Source: Thinopyrum elongatum
Lineage: Eukaryota; Streptophyta; Magnoliopsida; Poales; Poaceae
Direction of reading: 5' to 3'
DNA: 64,000 bases
Assembly: GCA_011799875.1 (NCBI GenBank)
Contig: CM022302.1
Span: forward strand, 180,102,942 to 180,166,941
A program made the position numbers and the translations under genes. How positions within the stretch are numbered: the first letter of the stretch is position 1; each line of letters opens with the position of its first letter. Below the pieces are notes generated by a model. The model was not told where the DNA came from. It was given only the letters and a program-made list of their open reading frames with translations, and did no database searches. Positions 23,182-34,166 of the stretch are shown one piece after another.

Positions 23182-24781
23182 TGATACGTCTCCAATGTAT
23201 CTATAATTTTTTATTGCTCCATGCTGTTATATTATCATTTTTGGATGTTTTACAATCATTTTATATCAACTTTATATCATTTTTTGGGACAAACCTATTG
23301 ACATAGTGCCCAGTGCCAGTTGTTGTTTTCTGCTTGTTTTTTACTTCGCAGGAAATCAATACCAAATGGAGTCCAAACACAGCGAAACTTTTTGAAGATT
23401 TTTTTTTGGACCAGAAGACATCCAATGGGCCAAAGAAGTACCGAAGAGGGGGCCCGTGGTGAGCACAAGACACCAGGGCGCGCCTGGGCCGCCAAGCGCA
23501 CCCTGGTGGGTTGTGCCCATCTCAGAGACCTCCCGCACCGCCTCTTTTCTCTATAAATACCCCAATATTCCAGAAACCCTAGGGGAGTCGACAAAAATCA
23601 ATTCTAGCTGCCGCAAGTTCCAGAAACCACAGATCCAATCTAGACACCATCACGGAGGGGTTCATCATCCTCATTGGTGCCTCTCCGATGATGCGTGAGT
23701 AGTTCATTGTAAACCTACGGGTCCGTAGTTAGTAGCTAGATGGCTTTCTCTCTCTCGTTTGATTCTCAATACAATGGTCTCTTGGAGATCTATTTGATGT
23801 AACTCTTTTTGCGGTGTGTTTGTTGGGATCCAGTGAACTTTGAGTTTATTATCAGATCTATGTTTTTATCGATGAAAGTTATTTGAGTCTTCTTTGATCT
23901 CTTATATGCATGATTTCCTATAGCCTCGTATTTCTTCTCCGATATTTGGGTTTTGTTTGGCCAACTTGATCTATTTATCTTGCAGTGGGAAGAGGTGCTT
24001 TGTGATGTGTTCAATCTTACGGTGCTTGATCCCAATGACAGAAGGGGAAACGACATGTATGTATCATTGACATTAAGGATAACAAGGTGGGGTCTATTTC
24101 TACATAAATAGATCTTGTCTACATCATGTCATCGTGCTTATTGCATTACTCCGTTTTTCCATGAACTTAATACACTAGATGCATGCTGGATAGCGGTCGA
24201 TGTGTGGAGTAATAGTAGTAGATGCAGGCAGGAGTTGGTCTACTGATCTTGGACGTGATGCCTATATAATGATCATTACCTGGATAACGTCATGAGTATT
24301 TGAAGTTCTATCAATTGCCCAACAGTAATTTGTTTACCCACCGTTTGCTATTTTTCTCGAGAGAAGCCACTAGTGAAACCTACGGCCCCCGGGTCTATTT
24401 TCTCATCATATATTTTCAGATCTATTTGCTATTTGCCTTCGCGATCTATTTTTATTTGCTTTTATTTTCAGATCTATTAATACAAAAATACCTTGCTGCA
24501 ATTTTTACTTATTTATTTTATCTCGCGTACCCGCGAGATCTATTTATCCAATCTACTACAATTTTACCTATCCTTTTACCCGTGAGGGATTGACAACCCC
24601 TCTCTTACGTCGGGTTGCAAGTATTTGTTCTTTGTGTGCAGGAGCTGTTTACGTGGTGTTGCGTGGTTCTCCTACTGGTTCGATAACCTTGGTCTCATCA
24701 CTGAGGGAAATACCTACTGTTGCTGTGCTGCATCATCCCTTCCTCTTTGGGGAAATACCGACGTAGTTCAAGCAAACATCA
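23182..24781 (+). repeat. RT-C 3' LTR
   Basis: 1600 bp, directly after the polypurine tract AAGCTTGGGGATGC (23168-23181), ending AACATCA before the second CACCC. Confidence 0.9.
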
Positions 24782-24786
24782 CACCC

Positions 24787-25611
24787 CTGCAGGGAAGTAA
24801 TCTATTTGAATAGCCGTGTCCACGGTAACAGGACGACTTGGAGTTGTATTTCGACCTCTTACAACTAAAACATGATACTTAATAAAACACACCCAGATAA
24901 GCGACAGAAACAACCCGATGATCGCTCTCTCACAGGGAGACGAGGAGAGGATCGCTGGGTAGGATTATTGCTATACGATGATACTTGTTACTATACCAGC
25001 TACTCTCTTGTACTGCTTCAAGATGGAGGCTGCCAGAAGACATAGTCTTCGATAGGACTAGCATCTCCCCCTTCTTCTGGCATTCTGCAGTATAGTCCAC
25101 AGATACTGCCCCTTTTATTGACACCGATGCATATGTAGTGTAGATCTGATGTAAGTCTTGCGAGTACTTTGGATGAGTACTCACGGTTGCTTTGCTACCT
25201 CTTTTCCCTCTATACCCGATTGCTGCGATCAGATTGCGGACCACAGGAGCCAGATGCCACAGCCGACGACTACTACTACCCCGACAGTGCCTACTACTAT
25301 GTGGAGTCCGCCGACGACCAGGAGTAGTTAGGAGGCTCCCAGGCAGGAGGCCTTGCCTTTTCGATCATTGTTGTTTTTGTGCTAGCCTTCTTAAGGCAGA
25401 CTTGTTTGCTTATGTATGTAGTTAGATATTGTTGCTTCCGCTGACTCGCTTGTATTCGAGCTTATGTATTCGAGCCCTCGAGGCCCCTGGCTTTGTAATA
25501 TAAAGCTTGTATTACTTTAATTTATGTCTAGAGTTGTGTCGTGATATCTTCCCGTGAGTCCCTGATCGGGGGAGTGTATGATTAGTGCATGATTAAATCG
25601 GGGGCGTCACA
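24787..25611 (+). repeat. E 5' LTR, 3' part
   Basis: Continues the E LTR interrupted at 18067 and ends GGGGGCGTCACA. It holds a copy of LTR exon B (25233-25327, 95 nt), still open, containing QEPDATADDYYYPDSAYYY and ending ADDQE at a stop. Confidence 0.85.
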
Positions 25612-25614
25612 AGT

Positions 25615-25627
25615 TGGTATCAGAGCC
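25615..25627 (+). other. E primer-binding site (initiator-Met tRNA)
   Basis: TGGTATCAGAGCC lies 3 bp after the LTR end at 25611. It matches the common plant initiator-Met primer site. Confidence 0.9.
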
Positions 25628-28165
25628 GACTGCATGTAGGAACCCTCTTTCCAACTCCTTGGCCGAAGTTGAGTCTAGTCTCTGGAAAACTTTTACAAAC
25701 ATTGTTGTGGGGCTTACGGGCCCACGTCAGAAATGGGTGGTATTTGGATCTTTTATTCCTCACCTTTACTCTGGGATTCTGATCTCTCTTCTTTTCGGGT
25801 TAAATGATTTTACTAACTCTAACTTTAGGTTCTCATAACTACTTCCTCCAGGAGAGCCCCTTCATTCTAGATGATCGCCTGCTTCACCAGAAGACTTTGA
25901 AGATACTCTCCGATGTTTTCCCAAGAACTTGTGCTCATCGCTTTTGCAATTCCCTTCCACCGTCAACCCCTATGGATAAATACATACACCTGTCATTCAT
26001 ACTTTCATTCCCAGTTGCTCTTGTTATTACAAGATACATCGAAATATTCTCCGACTTTTAAGAATCCCTTGTGCCACTGCCTTGCAGTTCCTTGCCGCAT
26101 GAATACCCGTACGAATAATTCTTCACACTTATCCGGGAATTCCTAGTTGTTCATATGATTCACAAGATACATTGAAATACTATCTGATCTTCTGGTAATC
26201 CTCTGCCAACTATTGCTCTGCAAATACTTGTCTGCTTGCAGTATGGTTACGTTCCATATGTCTAGCAATATTCGTTAGTATCCTTTGTCATCGTCATTTT
26301 GAGCCTTTGATTTGATATGTTTGTGAATGGTCACAATCATCAGTCGAAACTAGAATTCATGCTTTTGGCTTAGACGTCACTCCAGACATGAACTGGTTTT
26401 TAGCCAAATCAAACCTTGATTGATTGCCCATCTAATTATATTCTACTTGCTCCTCTTTTGGTCAGAGCGTCTGCTTCTGATCCTTTGATTTTGAAATCAT
26501 AATTCCTTTGTATTTAAGCCTCGAATTATTTAGATAATTCAATAATTTGAATCCTTTGCATTCTTTCTTCTTCTAATTGAATACCGTTACTCACATTAGA
26601 TCCTTTGTGGTCCGCTAGATCCCTTGGTGGATTATTATCCGACAAGTTCCGCATATTAAAAATCCTTGTGAGTTCTTCCCCTGTTACAAATGCCTTCGGC
26701 AATGTGGTATCATTACTTCTTGCCATCTGTATTATGCTTTGAGATGTTATCTGTTGCTTCTATAAGTATGTGGTATAGATTCATAAAATGTCCCTATGGG
26801 TTGTGTCTATGCCTTCGCTATCTGTGAGAACCCAAAAGTCTTCAGGGGTCATACCCTTCTAGTATTCCACCAGTTAAACTTTCAAACACTAAACATTTTT
26901 AAGAGAGAGTAGTGAATGAGAAGTTGTGTATTAGAGAAGTGGGAGTAGACCTTGAACTTTACATTCATGCCCATGGACACGTTGCAGATCTTATCATGGA
27001 AGCTTCTCGTAAAAATAATTACCCCCTTGTTATGAGTTCATCTTGTATCTGTGGTTTGGTCATTTGCAATCGTGCTTCCGACCATATTGTTCTACTTTGA
27101 TTTCATTCTCAGACAAGTTAAAGTGCTTGCCTTCCACAGATCAATACACTAGTCTAACCTCTAGTCTGATCTACATTTGAGTTTTACCCGCTGGTATCTC
27201 GAGAATATCACGAAACTACATAACTTCTTATGAGTTCTTTATCAACTATTATTTCTCTCCGATTCCAATTTTCCCCCGGGTTCTGAGTTGTTAGGCACTC
27301 AAGGAAACTAATATATGAATCGAGTCCGCACTGCGATTCAACAACTCCTAGTAATCTTCATTGCTTACGAGTTTGTACTCAATGATGTCATTCTTATCCG
27401 CTTGGCTACCTCATCATCGTCATGCTAAGGCTTGACCATGCTGCCTAGTCCTTCATCGTTGGAACACAGTTCCGACAATGCACTAAGCTGCTTCGAGTTT
27501 TCAACATCACATTGGTGGTCTTCGAAGGCAACTCTGATTTTATGCTCGCACCTTATCTGTGGTTCCAATAACCTTTAACTTCACCATTCTTTTGGCTTGA
27601 TGCCGGCGCTGATCGATTACATCTTCAGAAACCTCTCGACAAAAGGTGTCATGATCATTGTCAACATTTGACTTCTTCCAAGATGTAAATTGAATTCATG
27701 GTGAGAAATACCATCCTTGCCCCTTGATGATTTGTGATATCATTGATAACATCCTTGTCTTCCCTCAACACATGTTCGTGTTTTGATTGAACCTTGAGTT
27801 CCTTGCTATCCAGCATCTGTTCTTCTTTACCTTGGAGTATCACCATCTTTTATGTAAAGAATGTCGTGAGAATTGCATCACCTCTTACGAATTCTTGGTA
27901 TAGTGATACTTCCCACAATCTCCATTTATTTCTTGGTCCCCATGTTGTTCCTAACCGGAATACAAACAAGTGAACTCTGATGTGTGACTTTGATACTTCT
28001 AGCAACCCTATTGCTTTGAAGTTATTGGATGACAACTCCATTCTTAATGTGATGGTTGTTGGATCACCATTCTAACCTTGATCGTGTTGCTCAATCCATA
28101 TTTTCGGGTGCACTTTTTGATCCATGTTTATTTGTGGATGTTTTCCTCAAGCATATGTCATTATA
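25628..28165 (+). other. E internal region, eroded
   Basis: About 2.5 kb where gag and protease would be expected, but with only short scattered frames and no motif I could recognise. It reads as heavily mutated former coding DNA or a non-autonomous filler. Confidence 0.5.
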
Positions 28166-28312
28166 CCTTTTGGCTTGACCAATGCTATCATCTTGTTCAC
28201 TTAATTGTGGAAATCCATCTTTATGGAATTCTCGATGAATTGTTGTTGAGCCCATAAACCACATCCTTGTCTTTTCTGTGGTTCATGATGAGCATCTAAG
28301 CTAATGTTGGAA
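28166..28312 (+). pseudogene. Decayed gypsy reverse transcriptase of element E
   Basis: Codons 28166-28186 read PFGLTNA, a hallmark of Ty3/gypsy reverse transcriptase, preceded by YVII where YEFLVM is usual. About 70 bp on, in another frame, 28254-28280 reads INHILVFS, matching the FIDDILVFS catalytic block with the Asp pair lost, followed by HDEHLS as in the usual EEEHLEHL. Stops and frameshifts separate the blocks. The CACTA inserted about 30 bp downstream. This places E in the Ty3/gypsy superfamily; the enzyme is dead. Confidence 0.65.
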
Positions 28313-28345
28313 ACTTCTGAAGGCATTGTTATTGAGCCTAGCTCA

Positions 28346-28640
28346 CACTAGTAGAAACCAGGGCTTTGGTCCAGCCTAGATAATTGCATTAGTCCCGGTC
28401 GTGTTACGAACCGGGACTAATGGGTGCATCAGTCCCGGTTTGTGAGGCCAGGACGCCAGCCGGCCTCGGCAGGCACCAGTCCCAGTTCGTCTGACCCCTT
28501 TAGTCCCGGTTCCAGACACGAATTGGGACTAAAGGTCCTCGCTCCTGGCGCAGCCCCTTTAGTCCCGGTTGGTGGCTGGAACCGGGACTAAAGGTCAGTC
28601 TTCTATCGCGGTTCTAGCCACAAACCGGGACTAAAGAGAT
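28346..28640 (+). repeat. CACTA 5' terminal and subterminal repeats
   Basis: After the terminal inverted repeat, five imperfect hairpins of AGTCCCGGTT facing AACCGGGACT occur, for example 28389-28424. Subterminal repeats of this kind bind the element's own protein in En/Spm. The array runs to within about 10 bp of the first TATA box. Confidence 0.75.
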
Positions 28641-28645
28641 GCAAA

Positions 28646-28653
28646 TATATAAG
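28646..28653 (+). promoter_or_regulatory. CACTA promoter 1 (TATA box)
   Basis: TATATAAG lies directly after the last subterminal hairpin and upstream of the transposase gene. Promoter 2 at 34011 has the same arrangement. Confidence 0.5.
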
Positions 28654-28659
28654 CTCGCC

Positions 28660-29161
28660 CCTGCCCGCTCACTCCTCTGTTTTTTGGCCGGTCGGTGTGT
28701 GGGAGGTGTGTGCTGCTCTGCTCTCACCTCCAATGCACATGAGGTGTTCGATGAAATGCCCGAGCCACACTTAAGCTTTCTCCTCTCCAAGCTCGACCTC
28801 CAAGCTCCATTTCCCCCAAGATTTGTCTAGTTTTGGCGGTCCGTCCCGTCCCGTCCGCGTCCTCACCGCCGTCGATCGCCCGCACCAATCTCGTCGCCGG
28901 TAGCAGCGTGGTGAGCCTCTTGTTCTTATCTTCTTTTAAAAGAAAAAAAATTCTTACTTGTATGATTTAGATAGATACTTGTATAACTTTCTTACTTTTA
29001 TTATTGTTTGTTATTATAGTGCCATGGTTTTGGTATCCGCCCCTGTCGGCCGTCGTCCGGTCTATGATTCGGATGTGGTATATTATCTTTTATAACTATT
29101 TGTTTCATTTAGTGTTTATGATAATTATGCCGACCAACGAGACATAGATGTTTTTATCTAG
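28660..29161 (+). other. CACTA transposase leader region
   Basis: GC-rich likely 5' leader (to about 28911, where GGTGAGCC makes a plausible splice donor), then AT-rich DNA with short possible exons such as ATGGTTTTGGTATCC at about 29023. No long frame is supported. Confidence 0.4.
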
Positions 29162-29458
29162 GAGGTATGTGAACCGAAAATTCCAACCGACCCTCTTGTC
29201 GAGAGGTTAAATTTAGTTGAGAAAGAAAACAAGCATTTGAAAGAAAAATTGAAAAGAATTGAGGAGGAGAAGATGAAATTGGAGTTGCATGTTGCCGATG
29301 TCGTCGATGATCACAAGATCAAGATGGATGCAATGCGCTTGAAGATTAGAAAATATGCCATTGATAATGAGGCTTGGTATCATTATGTTGTTGGGTCAAT
29401 TGTTACCTTAGTTGCCATTATGATCGCATTTGTTGTTGCATTTAAATGTTTTACATAG
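29162..29458 (+). CDS. CACTA-associated coiled-coil and membrane-segment ORF
   Basis: Open from just after a splice-like ATCTAG (to 29161) to the stop at 29456-29458; the first in-frame ATG is at 29237. The N-terminal part includes KIPTDPLVERLNLVEKEN and continues with a charged heptad-rich stretch (KEKLKRIEEEKMKLEL), a likely coiled coil. The last 30 residues contain one hydrophobic segment (VGSIVTLVAIMIAFVVAF), a likely membrane span. I recall similar frames upstream of TNP2 in other Triticeae CACTAs, so it is probably an exon of the element. It could be a separate small protein or an alternative leader of the transposase. Function unknown; no early stop. Confidence 0.5.
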   Translation, partial: EVCEPKIPTDPLVERLNLVEKENKHLKEKLKRIEEEKMKLELHVADVVDDHKIKMDAMRLKIRKYAIDNEAWYHYVVGSIVTLVAIMIAFVVAFKCFT

Positions 29459-29685
29459 TTGTATGTTAGTTTCAATGTATGTTTTAATTAGATGCTCTAG
29501 AGAGCTATATGTTGTTCTATGAAAACAATGTATGAACTTTATGTATTTATTTTTTCAGTAATAACATTTGATCACTACTGTACTTTGGTTTTAATGTTAT
29601 GATGAACTTGTATTAATTTGGTCACTTCTCTATTCATGATGTTCTGTAATGGTTTTTGATACACTTACTTATATAATGCACACAG

Positions 29686-32600
29686 ATGAACTGGCAATGG
29701 ATGTACGGTGATCGACGCACCTCCGAGTATATTGAGGGCCTGCATAAATTTCTCGAAGTGGCTGAGGCAAACAAGTAGAATGGTTTTATGTATTGTCTAT
29801 GTACTGTCTGTGAGAATACGAAGGATCACTCTTCCTTGAAAACCCTTCACATCCACCTGCTTGAGAAGGGTTTCATGCCACACTATAATGTTTGGACCAA
29901 GCACGGAGAAAGAGCGGTTATGATGGAAGACTACGAAGAAGAATAGGATGATGACAACTATCCCCCTGAATACGGTGATACTGCAACGGGGGAAGCTGAA
30001 GAACAAGAGGAACCAGACGATGTGCCCGATGATGATCTTCGCCGGGTCATTGTTGATGCACAGAGAGAATGCCAAAGTGAAAGGGAGAAGTTGAAGTTCG
30101 ATCGCATGTTAGAGGATCACAAAAAAGGGTTGTACCCAAATTGCGAAGATGACAACACAAAGCTCGGTACCACACTGGAATTGCTGCAATGGAAGGCAGA
30201 CAATGGTGTATCTGACAACAAATTTAGGAAGCTACTGAAAATAATGAAGAAGAAGCTTCCAAAGGATAACGAATTGCCCGACAGTACGTACAAAACAAAG
30301 AAGGTTCTATGCCCTCTAGGATTGGAGGTGCAGAAGATACATGCATGCCCTAATGACTGCATCCTCTACCGCGGTGAGTATGGGAATTTGAACGCATGCC
30401 TAGTATGTGGTGCATTGCGGTATAAGATCAGACGAGATGACCCTGGTGATGTTGAGGGCGAGCGCCCCAGGAAGAGGGTTCCTGCCAAGGTGATGTGGTA
30501 TGCTCCTATAATACCACGGTTGAAACATTTGTTCAGAAACAAAGAGCATGCCAAGTTGATGCAATGGCACAAGGAAGACCGTAAGAAAGACGGGAAGTTG
30601 AGAGCACCCGCTGATGGGTCGCAATGGAGAAAAATCAAAAGAAAGTGGGGGGACTTTGCAAGTGATGCAAGGAACGTATGGTTTGGTTTAAGTGCAGATG
30701 GCATTAATCCTTTTGGGGAGCAGAGCAGCAATCATAGCAACTGGCCCTTGACTCTATGTATTTAAAACCTTCCTCCTTGGTTGTGCATGAAGTGGAAGTT
30801 CAGTACGATGCCAGTGCTCATCCAAGGCCCTAAGCAACCCGGCAACGACATTGATGTGTACCTAAGGCCATTAGTTGAAGAACTTTTACAACTGTGTAAT
30901 GGAAAAGGTGTACGTGTGTGGGATGAGCACAAAGAGGAGGAATTTGACCTACATGCGTTCTGTTTGTAACCATCAATGATTGGCCTGCTCTTAGTAACCT
31001 TTCAAGACAAACAAACAAGGGATACCACGCATGCACGCACTATTTAGATGATACCGAAAGTATATATTTGGACAAATGCAAGAAGAATGTGTACCTGGGA
31101 CATCGTCGATTTCTTCTGACCAACCATCTCTTAAGAAAGAAAGGCAAGCATTTCAAAGGTGGGGCAGATCACCGGAAGAAGCCCGTCCTCCGTACTGGTG
31201 ATGACATACTTGATATGGACAAGGATTTACAAGTGATCTTTGGAAAGGGTCTTGGCGGACAATCTGTTCCGAATGACGCTGAGGGACGTGCACCCATGTG
31301 GAAGAAGAAATCTATATTTTGGGACCTACCCTATTGGAAAGACCTAGAGGTCCGCTCTGCAATCGACGTGATGCACATGACGAAGAATCTTTGCGTGAAC
31401 CTGCTAGGCTTCTTGGGCGTGTATGGGAAGACAAAAGATACACCGGAGGCACGGGAGGACCAGCAACATGTGCACGAAAAAGGCGGCATGCATCCAAAGC
31501 AGTATCGAGGTCCTGCCAGCTACACTCTTACCAAAGAACAGAAGGAAATCTTCTTTGAATGCCTGCTCAGTATGAAGGTCCCGTCCGGCTTCTCGTCCAA
31601 TATAAAGGGAATAATAAATATGGCAGAGAAAAAGTTCTAGAACCTAAAGTCTCATGACTGCCACGTGATTATGACGCAACTGCTTCTGGTTGCATTAAGG
31701 GGGCTTCTACCGGACAACGTTCGATTAGCCATTGTGAAGCTATGTGCATTCCTCAATGCAATCTCTCAGAAGATAATCGATCCAGAAATCCTACCAAGGT
31801 TAAAGAATGATTTGGTGCAATGTCTTGTCAGTTTCGAGTTAGTGTTCCCACCATCCTTCTTCAATCTCATGACGCACGTCCTAGTTCATCTACTCGACGA
31901 GATTGCCATTCTGGGTCCTGTATTTCTACACAATATGTTCCCCTTTGAGAGGTTCACGGGAGTCTTAAAGAAATATGTTCGTAACCGTGCTAGGACAGAA
32001 GGAAGCATCTCCATGGGCCATCAAACAGAGGAGGTCATTTGGTTTTGTGTTGACTTTATTCCTGGCCTTAAGCCGGTTGGTCTCGCTCAATCGCGGTATG
32101 AGGGGAGACTGACTGGAAAAGGCACGCCAGGAGCGGATTCAATAATATGTAGGGACGGGCATTCTTGGGCTCAGGCACACTACACAGTTCTACAAAATTC
32201 TACCTTGGTGACCCCGTATGTCAATGAACACAAGAATATTTTGCGCTCCAAACACCCGGAGTAGTCTGACGACTGGGTTACATGTGAACACATCAGGACT
32301 TTCGGCAGTTGGTTGCAAACACATCTCATGGGTAACAACATTGTTGGAGATGAGCTATACTCATTGGCCAGGACACCATCTTCGACTGTATTGACTTACC
32401 AAGGGTACGAGATAAATGGGAATACATTTTACATGATCGCCCAAGATCAAAAGAGCACCAACCAAAATAGTGGTGTCCGCTTTGATGCAGCAACCAACAG
32501 GGGAAAGGACACATATTATGGTTACATAGTGGACATATGGGAACTTGACTATGGACATGATTTTAAGGTCCCTTTGTTTCGGTGCAAATGGGTCAATCTA

Positions 32601-32981
32601 TCAGGAGGCGGGGTACAGGTAGACCCGCAGTACGGAATGACAACAGTGGATCTCAACAATCTTGGGTACACAGACGAACCATTCGTCCTAGCCAATGATG
32701 TGGTGCAGGTTTTCTCTGTGAAGGACATCTCTACCAAACCGAGAAAAATAAAAGATAAGGAAGCGAATACATCATACGATGAGCCAAAGCGCCACATAGT
32801 TCTTTCAGGGAAAAGAGACATCGTGGGAGTGGAGGGCAAGACAGACATGTCTGAAGATTATGAAAAGTTTCATGAAATTCCTCCCTTCAAAGTGAAGGCT
32901 GACCCAAGCACCCTGTTAAACGATGAAGATTATCCATGGTTACGGCGCAATAAGCAAGGGACACATGCAAAGAAAAAGTGA
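29686..32981 (+). pseudogene. TNP2-type CACTA transposase, broken
   Basis: Starts MNWQWMYGDRRTSEYIEGL, the Transpos_assoc domain (Pfam PF13963), with a GFMPHYNVW ... HGE block. The TNP2 core (Transposase_21, PF02992) includes HACPNDCILYRGE and, further on, IFWDLPYWKDLEVR and DVMHMTKNLCVNLLGFLGVY. A DUF4218-like part follows (about 31750-32010; HNMFPFERFTGVLKKYVRNR), then a DUF4216-like part (about 32500-32740; FRCKWVNLSGGGVQVD). The end KKK-stop is at 32979-32981. It would bind and cut element ends. In-frame stops at 29776, 29944, 30763, 31638 and 32262, plus a frameshift near 30955, make it non-functional. Order and length fit a full-size TNP2 gene in one exon. Confidence 0.9.
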
Positions 32982-33780
32982 AGACTTTCTCTCCACAACT
33001 ATTCTGATGATGGCTTTGATCTAGAATATCACTACAGTTACATGTCAAGAAATGAAGTCCCTTTTGTAATAGATGAGTTTTTGTCCGAAACCCTGATACT
33101 TCGAAAGTGCATCCAGTTTTTCCCGTAACCCTCTCAAATTTTTAGCACATGCTATGTGGCTGAAATTATGACAACATGCCAAGTTTCAACCTTTTCAGAG
33201 TTCATTTGTAGTGCTTTTCAATTTCAGGGTCATTTAGCTCAAAGAATGAACTAATAGCAAAAAGAATGAACTAAAAAGCTTTTATAAAACTCTAATAGCA
33301 ATGAACTAAAAAGAATCAATTAAAATATTTTGTTATGATCAACTAAAACAAAACTATAATATTCTTCAATAGCAAAAAGAATCAACTAAAAAGCTTTTAT
33401 AAACCTCTATTTATTATCAAAATAATATTAACTTAAAATTATCTAAAATTTATTCAACTAAAATTATCAAAGTATTTTTTGTTAAAAAATTTAATAGCAA
33501 AAAGAATTTTCATAAAGTATTTTTTGTTATAAACTTTAATAGCAAACTAAAATAACAAAAAGAATTAAAAAAATGCCGCCTACTAGGCCACCACGGCCTG
33601 CATACGACTAGAAACCCATCTGTACATGGGCCAGGATGCAGGCCCGCGGGCCCAGCAGGCCCAACATGGCAGTGACAAAGGTTAGGCATGTACTGCCTGC
33701 AATAGAGAGGAGCTCGACAGCTTAGTCGTAGTGCGGCTTATAAACCAGTCCGAGCGCCTCTCAACTAGCGAGGTGGGACT
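32982..33780 (+). other. CACTA spacer between the two genes
   Basis: After the transposase stop, 33230-33570 is AT-rich and built from irregular repeats of AGCAAAAAGAATNAACTAAAAAG. Then comes a GC-richer stretch running into the internal hairpin array. No gene seen. Confidence 0.55.
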
Positions 33781-33805
33781 AAACTTTTGGCTGCGGCAGC
33801 ACAGC

Positions 33806-34005
33806 CCTTTAGTCCCGGTTGGTGGCTCCAACCGGGACTAAAGGCACCCCTTTCGTCCCGGTTCGAGCCACCAACCGGGACTAAAGGTCTCTGCTTCCCG
33901 CCCTTTGGGCTGCTGAAATTGACCTTTAGTCCCGGTTGGTGGCTCCAACCAGGACGAAAGGGGGGCCTTTTGTCCCGGTTCGAGCCACCAACCGGGACTA
34001 AAGGG
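33806..34005 (+). repeat. Internal subterminal-type hairpin array of the CACTA
   Basis: Four inverted-repeat hairpins of TTTAGTCCCGGTTGG facing CCAACCGGGACTAAA or close variants (33809-33843, 33849-33885, 33924-33960, 33968-34004). Their loops alternate between GGTGGCT and its complement. They are the same units as the terminal repeats, but lie inside the element, just upstream of a second TATA box. Confidence 0.75.
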
Positions 34006-34010
34006 TTGGG

Positions 34011-34018
34011 TATATAAG
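34011..34018 (+). promoter_or_regulatory. CACTA promoter 2 (TATA box)
   Basis: TATATAAG 7 bp after the internal hairpin array. The leader that follows (34030-34166, continuing at 38086 beyond SOLO-2) is GC-rich, like the leader of promoter 1. It probably drives the second gene at 39465. Confidence 0.5.
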
Positions 34019-34166
34019 CAAACACTTAGGAAATTTTCCCCAACCTCTCCCATTCTCCTCCCGACACCGACGCCCTGCCCCGACGCTGCCAGGCTGCTGC
34101 CTCGTCACCTCATCGCCGGGCCTCCTCGCCATCGCCGCCCGCTTCGTCGACGTCCCCGAGCCCCAG

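Larger units (their letters stand above)
18068..24781 (+). mobile_element. RT-C: non-autonomous Athila-type LTR retrotransposon, complete
   Basis: A whole element of 6714 bp: 5' LTR 18068-19674, primer site 19686-19703, gag-like frame 19898-20704, non-coding interior, polypurine tract 23168-23181, 3' LTR 23182-24781. The duplication CACCC flanks it (18063-18067, 24782-24786). It is related to RT-A and RT-G but is a distinct subfamily. By eye the two LTRs differ by several percent in their first 430 bp, mostly transitions, so it is not a very recent insertion. No pol gene. Confidence 0.92.

Noticed and set aside
25612..28345. Host gene exons between E's LTR and the CACTA
   Set aside because: Frames are short, no domain appears, and the position after the primer site plus the reverse transcriptase relic explain it as a retrotransposon interior.
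33765..34053. Repeat-like peptides with FSPGWWLQPG
   Set aside because: Translation of the AGTCCCGGTT hairpins of the CACTA.
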